A DNA stretch of 64,000 nucleotides from Kitasatospora herbaricolor (GTDB taxonomy: Bacteria > Actinomycetota > Actinomycetes > Streptomycetales > Streptomycetaceae). Made by a program: the position numbers and the translations under genes. The DNA lies in the NCBI RefSeq assembly GCF_030813695.1, contig NZ_JAUSVA010000002.1:4402001-4466000 (forward strand), read 5' to 3'. The notes under the pieces are model-generated. The model saw nothing but the letters and a program-made list of their open reading frames with translations, searched no databases and had not been told where the DNA came from. How positions within the stretch are numbered: the stretch's first letter is position 1; each line of letters opens with the position of its first letter. Of this stretch, positions 8,400-16,225 are shown piece by piece.

Positions 8400-9239
8400 A
8401 TGCACGCAGTGATCCTGGCCGGCGGCAAGGGCGTACGCCTTCGGCCCTACACCACCGCCCTTCCCAAGCCGCTCGTCCCGATCGGCGACCAGCACGCGAT
8501 CCTGGAGATCGTGATGCGCCAGCTCGCCTCGGCGGGCTTCAAGACCGTGACGCTGGCCATCGGCCACCTCGGTCACATCATCCGCGCCTACGTCGGCAAC
8601 GGTTCGCAGTGGGGGCTGCGGGTCGGGTACGCCGTCGAGGACAGTCCGCTCGGCACCATGGGTCCGCTGCTCACCATGCAGGACCGGCTGCCGGAGAACT
8701 TCCTGGTGATGAACGGTGACATCCTCACCGACCTGGACTTCGCCGGGGTGCTCAGGCACCACGAGGAGTCCAAGGCGCCGCTGACCATCGCGACCTACGC
8801 CCGCCAGGTCAAGATCGACTTCGGCGTGCTGACCACCGAGGGCAGCAGCATCACCGGCTTCCAGGAGAAGCCCAGCATCGACTACCGCGTCTCGATGGGC
8901 GTCTACGGCGTCTCCCGCTCGACCCTCGCCAAGTACACCCCGGGCCTGCCGCTGGGCTTCGACGAGCTCGTCCTGGACCTGCTCGCCGCCGAGACCCCGC
9001 CGTCCGCCTACGAGTTCAGCGGCTACTGGCTCGACATCGGCCGGCCGGACGACTACGACCGGGCCAACGCCGAGTTCGCCACGCACCGCTCGCTGCTGCT
9101 GCGCGACGAGGCCCCCGAGGGCCTGCGCTCGGTGCCGTCCGCCGAGGCCCCGGCCACGCCGATCCCGGCTGCCCGGCCCGCCGCGGACGCCGCCTCCGAG
9201 CCGGTGGAGCCCACCGGCGCCGACGGGCGGGCCGCGTGA
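8400..9239 (+). CDS. Sugar-1-phosphate nucleotidyltransferase
   Basis: A 279-residue NTP-transferase. The N-terminal LAGGKGVRLRPYT is the nucleotide-binding signature (GGxGxRLxP), followed by PKPLVPIGD. MNGDILTD supplies the metal-binding Asp, FQEKP is the sugar-phosphate-binding motif and GYWLDIGRPDDY is the usual C-terminal signature. The last ~45 residues are an Ala/Pro-rich tail not needed for the fold. It should make an NDP-hexose or NDP-hexosamine for the adjacent SDR enzymes; base and sugar specificity cannot be read. GGGGGAA precedes the ATG. Its stop overlaps the following start as GTGA, so the next gene is probably co-translated. Confidence 0.88.
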   Translation: MHAVILAGGKGVRLRPYTTALPKPLVPIGDQHAILEIVMRQLASAGFKTVTLAIGHLGHIIRAYVGNGSQWGLRVGYAVEDSPLGTMGPLLTMQDRLPENFLVMNGDILTDLDFAGVLRHHEESKAPLTIATYARQVKIDFGVLTTEGSSITGFQEKPSIDYRVSMGVYGVSRSTLAKYTPGLPLGFDELVLDLLAAETPPSAYEFSGYWLDIGRPDDYDRANAEFATHRSLLLRDEAPEGLRSVPSAEAPATPIPAARPAADAASEPVEPTGADGRAA

Positions 9240-10135
9240 GAATACTGCTGCTCGGCGCCGACGGCTTCCTCGGCCGGCACGCCGCCGACGCCCTGCGCGG
9301 GCTGCCCGGTGCCACGGTGCTCACCGGTGGCCGCCGGGCCGCCCACGACCTGCCGGTCGACCTCGCGACGGCGCAGGCCGACGTGCTGGCCGAGCAGCTC
9401 CGGCAGCTCGCGGTCGACGCGGTGGTCAACTTCGCCGGCGCGGTGGCCGGCAGCGCCGTCAAGCTCGCCGAGGTCAACGCCCGTGGCCCGGCCGTGCTCT
9501 GCGAGGCGCTCCGGGAGGGCGTCCCGCAGGCCCGGCTGGTGCACATCGGCTCGGCCGGCGAGTACGGCGCCTGCGAGAACGGCACCTCGCTCAGCGAGTC
9601 CGCGCAGCCGCGTCCGGTCGGGGTGTACGGCGCCACCAAGCTGGCCGGCAGCCTGGCGGTGGCCGGCTCCGGGCTGGACGCGGTGGTCCTGCGGGTCTTC
9701 AACCCGGTCGGGCCCGGAGCGCCGGCCGGCTCGCTGCCCGGGCGGCTCGCCGCCGAGCTGCGCCGGGCCGGCCCGGACGGCGTGGTGGAGGTCGGCGACC
9801 TCTCCGCGTACCGGGACTTCGTCGACGCCCGGGACATCGCCCGGGCGGTCGCGCTGGCCGTCACGGCGGCCGGCCCGCTGCCCCGGGTGATCAACCTGGC
9901 CGGCGGCGTGGCCCGCCCGGTGCGGGCGATCGCGGACGGGCTGGTGGCCGCGGCCGCCTTCGCCGGCCGGATCGACGAGAGCGGTGCGGGTTCGGAGCGG
10001 TCCGCCGCCGTCTCCTGGCAGCAGGCCGACATCTCCCTCGCCGCCCAGGAGCTGGGCTGGAAGCCGGAGACCGGTCTCGACGACACCCTGCGTGACCTGT
10101 GGCTGAGCACCGAGCCGGACCCGGTCGCCGCATGA
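9236..10135 (+). CDS. NAD-dependent epimerase/dehydratase or 4-ketoreductase
   Basis: A 299-residue SDR. The Rossmann motif is LLLGADGFLGRHAA near the N-terminus, the catalytic pair is YGATK (VGVYGATKLAG), and HIGSAGEYG provides the Ser region. It is shorter and more diverged than the SDR two genes upstream and resembles GDP-4-keto-6-deoxy-mannose reductase-like proteins. Together the two SDRs suggest a dehydratase followed by a reductase or epimerase, which would give a 6-deoxy or epimerised sugar nucleotide. The GTG start lies in the GTGA overlap with the nucleotidyltransferase, and its stop overlaps the next ATG (ATGA). Substrate is inference from context only. Confidence 0.82.
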   Translation: MRILLLGADGFLGRHAADALRGLPGATVLTGGRRAAHDLPVDLATAQADVLAEQLRQLAVDAVVNFAGAVAGSAVKLAEVNARGPAVLCEALREGVPQARLVHIGSAGEYGACENGTSLSESAQPRPVGVYGATKLAGSLAVAGSGLDAVVLRVFNPVGPGAPAGSLPGRLAAELRRAGPDGVVEVGDLSAYRDFVDARDIARAVALAVTAAGPLPRVINLAGGVARPVRAIADGLVAAAAFAGRIDESGAGSERSAAVSWQQADISLAAQELGWKPETGLDDTLRDLWLSTEPDPVAA

Positions 10136-10830
10136 CCGCCGGCTCCGCCCACGACGGCCGCCTGCTGGTGCCGCTGTACGTCCACCCCGCGGTGGACCCG
10201 GCGGCCTGGCGGGCGGTCGCCGCCGCCGGCCCCGCCCGGGTCGCCGGCGTCGTGATCAACATCGCCGACGGCCCCGGTGACGCCTTCGACAACGTCTTCG
10301 CGGCCGGCGCCGAGGAGGTGCGCGCGGCCGGCATACCGCTGCTCGCCTACTCGGACACCGACTACGGCCGCCGGCCCCACGCGGACGTGGTCGGGGACCT
10401 GCTGACCTATCGTCAGTGGTACACCCCCGACGGCGTCTACTTCGACCAGGTCGCCGGTCACGCCGGCGCCCTGCCGCACTACCGCCGGCTGGCCACCGCC
10501 GCCCGCGCGGCGGGCTGCGGCACCGTCGTCTTCGGCCATGGCGACCACCCCGAACCCGGTTACGCCGAGATCGGGCTGGCCGATCTGCTGGTCACCTTCG
10601 AGGGTGACTGGGAGACGTACCGCGAGATGACCCTGCCGCTGTGGACGGGCCGTCACGCCGCGGCCCACTTCTGCCACCTGGTGTACGACGTGCCGGCCGA
10701 GGCCGCCGCCGAGGCCGCGGCGCTGATCACCGCGCGAAGAGCGGGCGTCGGCTGCGCGGTCCCCGGCAGCGGGGACAACCCGTGGTCGACCCTGCCGTTC
10801 GAGCTGTCGGCGCTCCAGACCCAGGGCTGA
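10132..10830 (+). CDS. Spherulin-4 / Sph3-like glycoside hydrolase (GH135 type)
   Basis: A 232-residue protein of the spherulation-specific family 4. Hallmarks are LLVPLYVHPAVDPAAW at the N-terminus, GVVINIADGPG, AYSDTDYGRRP, YFDQVAG and ICHLVYDVP-type ends (HFCHLVYDVP). Sph3 in Aspergillus is a GalNAc-specific endo-hydrolase essential for galactosaminogalactan. Acidic residues in DTDYG and GVYFDQ are candidates for catalysis. No signal peptide is visible, so the bacterial protein should be cytoplasmic unless exported another way. That differs from the membrane-anchored fungal enzyme. ATG 10132 sits in an ATGA overlap with the preceding SDR. Confidence 0.82.
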   Translation: MTAGSAHDGRLLVPLYVHPAVDPAAWRAVAAAGPARVAGVVINIADGPGDAFDNVFAAGAEEVRAAGIPLLAYSDTDYGRRPHADVVGDLLTYRQWYTPDGVYFDQVAGHAGALPHYRRLATAARAAGCGTVVFGHGDHPEPGYAEIGLADLLVTFEGDWETYREMTLPLWTGRHAAAHFCHLVYDVPAEAAAEAAALITARRAGVGCAVPGSGDNPWSTLPFELSALQTQG

Positions 10831-10987
10831 CCGGCCGCGCCGCGACCCGGCCACCACGGCCACGGCCAGGCCCCGCGCCGCACGCACGACACCGCACGAC
10901 ACCGAGCCTGACCAGATCAGAACCCGACCAGACAGAGATCTGAGCACCAGACCAGACCGACCCGATCCGATCCGGAGTTCGAGTACT
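10831..10987. repeat. Spacer with repeated GACCAGA-like words before the GH114 gene
   Basis: The 157-base gap contains at least four GACCAGA/ACCAGACC words between 10909 and 10960. Two near-identical GATCCGATCCG words follow just before the GTG start. It has no convincing terminator. This may be a regulator-binding array or simple slippage-born repetition. Confidence 0.4.
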
Positions 10988-11992
10988 GTGACCCGCCGTT
11001 CCAGGCCACTGCTGGCCGCCATCGCCCTGACCACCGCCCTGCTGGCAAGCTCCTGCAGCAGCTCGGACGACGGCGACGACGACACCTCCGCCGACGCGAC
11101 GGGCTCCGGATCGCCGGTGGCCACCGCCCCGGCGGTCCCCCAGCCGGCCACCCCTTCGGACACCCCGACGGACACCGGCTCCACAGGCCCGGGCGCGACC
11201 TCGCCCGCACCGGCCACCCCGGCACCCGGGACGCCCCCGGCACCCGGCACCCCCCGGCCCACCGGTCAGCCGCCCGCCCCCGGCCCAGCCGGCGCGGTGT
11301 GGCAACCGAAGCCCGGCGTCACCTGGCAGTGGCAGCTCGGCGGCACCCTCGACCAGTCGGTGGACGTACCGGTGTACGACATCGACGGCTTCGAGCACGA
11401 CGCCTCGGTGGTCGCCTCGCTGCACGCCAAGGGCCGCAAGGTGATCTGCTACATCAACGCCGGCTCCTGGGAGGACTTCCGCCCGGACGCCACCGCCTTC
11501 TCCAAGAGCATGCAGGGCTCGGGGAACGGCTGGCAGGGCGAGAAGTGGTTCGACATCCGGCAGATCGACAAGCTGAAGCCGCTGATGGCGACCCGCTTCG
11601 ACATGTGCAAGGCGAAGGGCTTCGACGCCGTCGAGCCCGACCTGCTCGACGCCTACATCAACAAGACCGGTTTCCCGCTGACCGCGGACGACCAGCTGAA
11701 GTACAACCGCATGATCGCCGGCCTGGCGCACGAGCGCGGCATGGCGGTGGCCCTGAAGAACGACCTCGACCAGATCCCCGCCCTGGTCGGTGACTTCGAC
11801 TTCGCGGTGAACGAGCAGTGCGCGGAGTTCAGCGAGTGCGACAAGCTCAGCCCGTTCATCAAGGCGGGCAAGGCCGTGCTGCACGTCGAGTACAAGGTGC
11901 CGACGAGCAAGTTCTGCGGGCAGGCGAAGGCCCTGGGCCTCAGCTCGATGGAGAAGCACCTGGAGCTGGACGCCTGGCGCCAGCCCTGCTGA
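10988..11992 (+). CDS. GH114 endo-alpha-1,4-polygalactosaminidase lipoprotein (Ega3-like)
   Basis: A 334-residue protein. The N-terminal signal ends in a lipobox-like LASSC with Cys 23, so it is probably a lipoprotein on the outer face of the membrane. Residues ~24-100 form a Thr/Pro/Ala-rich linker. The catalytic domain follows: WQWQLGG, VPVYDIDGF, ICYINAGSWEDFRPD, GFDAVEPDLLDAY and AVNEQC. These are the conserved blocks of the TM1410/GH114 barrel, including the acidic residues that serve catalysis. GH114 enzymes cleave galactosamine-containing exopolysaccharide, and Ega3 of the Aspergillus GAG cluster belongs here. It is separated by 157 bases from the preceding gene, so it may have its own promoter. 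It could trim or release the polymer. Confidence 0.87.
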   Translation: MTRRSRPLLAAIALTTALLASSCSSSDDGDDDTSADATGSGSPVATAPAVPQPATPSDTPTDTGSTGPGATSPAPATPAPGTPPAPGTPRPTGQPPAPGPAGAVWQPKPGVTWQWQLGGTLDQSVDVPVYDIDGFEHDASVVASLHAKGRKVICYINAGSWEDFRPDATAFSKSMQGSGNGWQGEKWFDIRQIDKLKPLMATRFDMCKAKGFDAVEPDLLDAYINKTGFPLTADDQLKYNRMIAGLAHERGMAVALKNDLDQIPALVGDFDFAVNEQCAEFSECDKLSPFIKAGKAVLHVEYKVPTSKFCGQAKALGLSSMEKHLELDAWRQPC

Positions 11993-12010
11993 CCGGCTCA
12001 CCACGACGAG

Positions 12011-12039
12011 CGGCCGGGCCTGCCCAGCAGGCCCGGCCG
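12011..12039. terminator. Terminator closing the exopolysaccharide cluster
   Basis: A perfect 11-bp stem (CGGCCGGGCCT with AGGCCCGGCCG) and a 7-nt loop lie 18 bases after the GH114 stop. The next gene is on the other strand, so this marks the end of the cluster. Confidence 0.65.
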
Positions 12040-12163
12040 ACGCGTCCGGGCCGGCGGGCCGGGGCCGGTCCGCGCGGCGGGAGGCCCGGGCCGGGCCGGG
12101 TGGTGCGAAGTCGGGCAGGGAGTGGCCGGACAGGGTGAACTGCCCGGCGCGGTACGGACGTTC

Positions 12164-12364
12164 TTACTTGACCGCGAGCCAGATGACGACGGCCAGCACG
12201 GCCACCACCACGACGGCCACGCCGGCGATCACGCCGGTGCGGCTGTTGCCGCGGCTGCTGCCATAGGTGGAGACGGAGCCGGGCGCCTGCGGGGCCGGGG
12301 TCTCGTCGACGAACGCCCGGAACATCTGGGTGCTGCCGGCGGGGTCGTAGTCGTTGTCAGCCAT
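12164..12364 (-). CDS. Small membrane protein with C-terminal transmembrane helix
   Basis: A 66-residue protein: about 43 polar residues (MADNDYDPAGSTQMFRAF, then Pro/Ser/Gly-rich), followed by one ~20-residue hydrophobic helix rich in Val/Ala and a Lys C-terminus. This tail-anchored layout, with the N-terminus probably in the cytoplasm, is common in small streptomycete proteins of unknown function. No Shine-Dalgarno sequence is apparent before the ATG, so the mRNA may be leaderless. It stands divergent from the aldo/keto reductase. I do not recognise a named family. Confidence 0.7.
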   Translation of the reverse strand: MADNDYDPAGSTQMFRAFVDETPAPQAPGSVSTYGSSRGNSRTGVIAGVAVVVVAVLAVVIWLAVK

Positions 12365-12547
12365 GGCAGGGACTCTAACGAATCCGCCCGCCCCACCGAC
12401 ACCCCGGATCCCCCGTGAACCGGCGGGCGGCCCGGGCCGGGAGCGCCGCGGGCGTGACGGCGGCCCGACTGCAACGGCCGCACGACAACATCGTGAAGTC
12501 GTGGTGGTCCCGGAATGGCGGCTCCCGCGATCAGGTTGACTTCGGGC

Positions 12548-13516
12548 ATGACCGAAAACCACAGTGACTCCCGCCCCGGTGTGACGCTCGGCACCTCCGA
12601 CCTCACGGTGTTCCCGCTGTCGCTCGGCGGCAACGTCTTCGGCTGGACCGCGGACGAGGCGCAGTCCTTCGCGGTGCTGGACGCGTTCGCCGCCGGCGGC
12701 GGCAACTTCATCGACACCGCGGACGTCTACTCGGCCTGGGTGCCGGGCAACACGGGCGGCGAGTCGGAGACCATCATCGGCAACTGGCTGCGCAGCCGGG
12801 GCAACCGGGACGACATCGTGGTCGCCACCAAGGTCGGCGCGCACCCCGGGTCGACCGGCCTGAAGGCACACACCATCAAGTCCGCCACCGAGGAGTCGCT
12901 GCGCCGCCTCGGCGTGGAGCGGATCGACCTGCTCTACACCCACCGGGACGACACAGAGACCCCGGTGGAGGAGTTCGTCACCGCGCTCGACGAGCTGGTC
13001 AAGGAGGGCAAGGTCCGCGAGATAGCCGCCTCCAACATCAGCGCCGAGCGGCTCACCGAGGCCCTGGAGTTCTCCGCCCGGGAAGGCCTGGCCCGGTACG
13101 TGGCCGTCCAGCCGCACTACAACCTGGTCTCCCGCGCCACCTACGAGGGGCCGCTCGCCGAGGTCGTCGCCGCGCACGGACTCTCCTCGGTGCCCTACTT
13201 CGCCCTGGCCTCCGGCTTCCTGACCGGCAAGTACCGGCCCGGCGGCGCCGACGTGGACAGCGCCCGGGCGCAGGGCGCCGCCCGCTACCTGGACGACCCG
13301 CGCGGCCCGAAGGTGCTGACCGCCCTCGACGCGGTCGCGGCCGCCCACGGCACCGAGCCGGCGACCGTCGCGCTGGCCTGGCTGGCGTCCCGCCCGACGG
13401 TGGCGGCGCCGATCGCCAGCGCCCGGACGGTCGAGCAGCTGCCGCCGCTGCTTGCCGCCGCCTCCCTGCGGCTCGCCCCGGAGGAGCTGGCCCTGCTGGA
13501 CGAGGCCTCGGCCTGA
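12548..13516 (+). CDS. Aldo/keto reductase
   Basis: A 322-residue NADPH-dependent oxidoreductase of the AKR superfamily. Seen: LGTSDLTVFPLSLGGNVFGW at the N-terminus, FIDTADVYS with the catalytic Asp-Tyr, VVATKVG with the catalytic Lys, the RIDLLYTHRDD block with the catalytic His, and AASNISAERL. The C-terminal cofactor loop reads APIASARTVEQL. It reduces aldehydes or ketones, but the substrate cannot be inferred. ATG 12548 is used because similarity to family N-termini begins there; an earlier ATG at 12515 lacks support. It is convergent with the NlpC/P60 gene, with the DnaA-box palindromes in between. Confidence 0.88.
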   Translation: MTENHSDSRPGVTLGTSDLTVFPLSLGGNVFGWTADEAQSFAVLDAFAAGGGNFIDTADVYSAWVPGNTGGESETIIGNWLRSRGNRDDIVVATKVGAHPGSTGLKAHTIKSATEESLRRLGVERIDLLYTHRDDTETPVEEFVTALDELVKEGKVREIAASNISAERLTEALEFSAREGLARYVAVQPHYNLVSRATYEGPLAEVVAAHGLSSVPYFALASGFLTGKYRPGGADVDSARAQGAARYLDDPRGPKVLTALDAVAAAHGTEPATVALAWLASRPTVAAPIASARTVEQLPPLLAAASLRLAPEELALLDEASA

Positions 13517-13529
13517 TCCTCGCCGCGCC

Positions 13530-13593
13530 GTGTCCACAGGCTGTGGACGGACCTCGCGCCCGGTTCACTTGTCCACAGGCCTGTGGACAAGTG
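13530..13593. promoter_or_regulatory. Paired inverted DnaA boxes (possible DnaA-titrating site) or bidirectional terminator
   Basis: Bases 13566-13593 form a perfect 28-bp palindrome whose halves are TTGTCCACA (13569-13577) and TGTGGACAA (13582-13590). Each half is an exact copy of the Streptomyces DnaA-box consensus, in inverted orientation with a 4-bp spacer. Just upstream a second, weaker pair, GTGTCCACA (13530-13538) and TGTGGACGG (13542-13550), has a 3-bp spacer. The larger palindrome extends with one mismatch to about 42 bp. It lies between convergent genes, so a bidirectional terminator role is also plausible. Confidence 0.65.
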
Positions 13594-13666
13594 GACCGGG
13601 CGCGGTCCGTTCCGGACGCCGGACGGGCGCCCTGCGGCAACGACGGCCGCCCACGGCTCCGGGCAG

Positions 13667-14698
13667 CTACGGCCGCCCGAAGTGGGTCGGTCGGAAGCCG
13701 CTGCCGAGGGTGGAGACCCGGACGTTCCTGCCGGGTCGCGGCGCCTCGACGAACCGGCCGCCGCCCAGGTAGATCCCGACGTGGTGGATGGCGGAGGCCC
13801 GGCCGCTGTCCGACCAGAAGAGCAGGTCGCCCCGGCGCAGGTCGCCCGCGCCGATCGGGGTGGTGGCCGCGTACTGGTCGTTGGCGACCCGCGGGAGGCT
13901 GACGCCGGCCTGGCGGTAGGCCTGCTGCACCAGCCCGGAGCAGTCGAAGCCGCCCGGGCCGTTGCCGCCCCAGACGTACGGCTTGCCCACCTGCGCCAGC
14001 GCGTAGGCGACGGCCGTCTCGACGCCGCCCCGGTCCGTCTCCTGGGCCGGGTCCGGCCCGTCGTACTCCGGGGCCTGCGCCTGCGGGGCCTGCGACTGCG
14101 GGACGGCGGCCGGGCCGGACGCGACGCCCTCGCCGACGCGGCTGAGGTAGACGTCGTAGTGGCTGGTGTACCGCCACTCGCCGCTGACGCTCCGGAACCA
14201 GTACTTCGAACCGTCCCAGCCCTGCCGCGGACCCGTACCGCTCGCACCGTCGGCGCTCTTCGGCGCGGTGGCCCTCGGCGGGGTGCTCTTCGGTGCGGTG
14301 CCCTGGGCCTGAGCGGCCTGGGCGACCGGCTTGGCGCCCGTCCGGTTCAGGTAGACGTCGTCGTGGCTGGTGTACCGCCACTCGCCGCCCACGCCCTTGA
14401 ACCAGTACTTCGAACCGTCCCAGCCCTGCTTCACCGGAGCAGGTGCTGCGTGCGCCGCCCCGGTGCCGGCGGTCAGGGCGACCACGCCGGCGCCGGCCAC
14501 CACGGTGGTCGCCAGGCAGGTGCCGCGGACCGTGCGGTGTATTCGGCTGTCCCCGGACCGCGCGGCCCGGGCGGGCGTACGCACCCGGGCGGCGCAGCTG
14601 AGGCAGCCGCAGCCCGCCGGCGCGGCAACGCTGCCACGGCTCTCCACGAACCCCGCCAGCGCCGGATCGGCGGCGGCGGGTGCGGTGGCTATCTTCAT
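13667..14698 (-). CDS. NlpC/P60 cell-wall endopeptidase with duplicated N-terminal module
   Basis: A 343-residue exported protein. An unusual ~65-residue N-terminal extension carries CGCLSCAAR before the hydrophobic signal segment (LATTVVAGAGVVALTAG, cleavage near AAHAA). Two near-identical ~30-residue modules follow (GWDGSKYWFKGVGGEWRYTS and GWDGSKYWFRSVSGEWRYTS), each ending DVYL. The C-terminal ~120 residues are NlpC/P60 (C40): GGFDCSGLVQQAY has the nucleophile Cys, AIHHVGIYLGGG has the catalytic His. The family cuts D-Glu to diamino-acid bonds in peptidoglycan stems. The duplicated modules are probably wall-binding; I do not know their family. The ATG overlaps the SPFH stop as ATGA, suggesting coupled translation. 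Confidence 0.87.
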   Translation of the reverse strand: MKIATAPAAADPALAGFVESRGSVAAPAGCGCLSCAARVRTPARAARSGDSRIHRTVRGTCLATTVVAGAGVVALTAGTGAAHAAPAPVKQGWDGSKYWFKGVGGEWRYTSHDDVYLNRTGAKPVAQAAQAQGTAPKSTPPRATAPKSADGASGTGPRQGWDGSKYWFRSVSGEWRYTSHYDVYLSRVGEGVASGPAAVPQSQAPQAQAPEYDGPDPAQETDRGGVETAVAYALAQVGKPYVWGGNGPGGFDCSGLVQQAYRQAGVSLPRVANDQYAATTPIGAGDLRRGDLLFWSDSGRASAIHHVGIYLGGGRFVEAPRPGRNVRVSTLGSGFRPTHFGRP

Positions 14699-16038
14699 CG
14701 GGATCGTCCTTCCTTACGCCCGGCCCGGACGGCCGGCGACGGTCCGCCGGCCCGGACACTGGGGGATGGCACCGAGGCGGCCACTCCGGACGGAGCGACG
14801 AACGCGACGAGCAGGTGCTCCATCAGGGCACTGCGCGCGGCCTCGTCCAATTCGTGGGCGGTCGCCCGCTCCAGGCGGCGGACCGCCAGGGCCGCCGCCT
14901 CCACCGCGTCGTCGACGAGCACGGTGCGCAGGCCCGCGTCGAGGTCCGCGAGGCGGCGCCGCCGCATCGACTCGGCGACCTCGGGGGCGTAGTCGAGCGC
15001 CATCGGCTGCACGGAGTAGACCTCCAGCCCGGCCGGGGCGACCTCGGCGGCCAGCGCCCGGGTGAGCTCGTCCGCGAACCACTGGCCGTCCCGCAGGGCC
15101 GGGCCGGGTACCGCGTTGCTGTCGCACGGCAGCGCGGAGGCGGTGCGGGTGAGCACCGCGTGGACCTGCTCGCGCAGGTAGTTCTCGTGGTCGGCGATCG
15201 AGAGCAGGGCGCGCGCCGTGTCCTTGACCCGCCAGACGATCAGCAGCCGGACGACGATGGGCGTGCCCGTCCGGTCGACGGCGTTGACCGGCTCGCTGCG
15301 CCAGTGCCGCAGCCGGACGTCCACCCGGCGGCGGCGCAGCAGCGGGTTGACCCAGACCAGGCCGGTCCGGCGGACGGTGCCGCGATAGCGCCCCCAGCGG
15401 GTCAGCACCCGGGTCTCGCCGCCGGCGTTGGCCAGCAGGCCGGCCAGGGTGAGCAGGATCAGCAGCCCCGCCCCGCTGACGGCGGCGACGTCCCGCAGGG
15501 TCACCACCGGCCGGCCGGCCGCCCGCGCGGCGCCGTCGCGGATGTCCGGGAGAACCCGCCAGTGCGGGATCACCCCCGTCCGGGCGAGCAGCAGGACGAC
15601 ACCGGCGAAGCCGACCAGCAGGACGAAGAGCCCGATCCACCCGGGCAGCGCCACCGCGCTGCGCTCCCGCAGCGCGGGATCGGTGCGCGGGGGACGCCGG
15701 GTGGTCGTGGCGCGCACCACCGTCTCCTCCTCCGGCCGGGCCGGCCGGCCCGCACCGAGCGGCAGGACCGGCTGCACCGGCTGCACGGACTGGACGGGCG
15801 GAATCGGCTGGACCGGCTGCACGGGCGGGACGGCCTGGACCGTCATGGGTTCGGCTGCGGGGCCGTCCAGGGGGTCGAGGACGGTCCGCGGCGCCGACCG
15901 CCGGGCCAGCGGGTCCAGCGGGAGCCTCGCCATCTTGGTGAGCGGGGTGGCGCCCCCCACCGGCGGGTCGGGCAACGGCCGGACGAGGGCGTCGGCCAGA
16001 TTGTCGGGTCGCTGCGAAGAATCGCGGGTGACGTCCAT
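14695..16038 (-). CDS. SPFH / band 7 (stomatin-like) membrane protein
   Basis: A 447-residue protein. The N-terminus has a Pro/Val/Gln repeat tract (PVQPVQPIPP) around residues 65-95, then two hydrophobic helices (VALPGWIGLFVLLVGFAGV and LLILLTLAGLLANAG). The band 7 domain follows: TRWGRYRGTVRRTGLVWVNP, VNAVDRTGTPIVV, DHENYLREQVHAVL and LEVYSVQPMALDYAPEV. SPFH proteins scaffold membrane microdomains and often act with proteases. Coupling with the downstream wall endopeptidase suggests an envelope role here. ATG 16038 is supported by GAGGA 7 bases upstream; earlier ATG codons lack a site. The gene is followed by the NlpC/P60 gene with a 4-base overlap. Confidence 0.86.
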   Translation of the reverse strand: MDVTRDSSQRPDNLADALVRPLPDPPVGGATPLTKMARLPLDPLARRSAPRTVLDPLDGPAAEPMTVQAVPPVQPVQPIPPVQSVQPVQPVLPLGAGRPARPEEETVVRATTTRRPPRTDPALRERSAVALPGWIGLFVLLVGFAGVVLLLARTGVIPHWRVLPDIRDGAARAAGRPVVTLRDVAAVSGAGLLILLTLAGLLANAGGETRVLTRWGRYRGTVRRTGLVWVNPLLRRRRVDVRLRHWRSEPVNAVDRTGTPIVVRLLIVWRVKDTARALLSIADHENYLREQVHAVLTRTASALPCDSNAVPGPALRDGQWFADELTRALAAEVAPAGLEVYSVQPMALDYAPEVAESMRRRRLADLDAGLRTVLVDDAVEAAALAVRRLERATAHELDEAARSALMEHLLVAFVAPSGVAASVPSPSVRAGGPSPAVRAGRKEGRSR

Positions 16039-16089
16039 GCACGGATCCTCGGGGTCGGTGTGTCGCGCAACGGGCGGCCCGGATCTGAC

Positions 16090-16150
16090 GGGCAGTGCCA
16101 GACTCAGGCTAAGTTCATATGTCATCAAATGCGACATTTAACGCATAGCG
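16090..16150 (-). promoter_or_regulatory. AT-rich promoter region of the SPFH-NlpC/P60 operon
   Basis: The 187-base gap before the SPFH gene holds an A/T-rich stretch with a perfect dyad, AAATG-CGA-CATTT (16127-16139), about 90 bases upstream of the start codon. It is a plausible operator or promoter. No exact -35/-10 pair can be assigned with confidence. Confidence 0.35.
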
Positions 16151-16225
16151 TGTCGACATTCACTGACGAACCGTCTGAGTTCGACCTGACGCGCAGGCAC
16201 ATGGTGGGTGTGGTGACGAACATCT

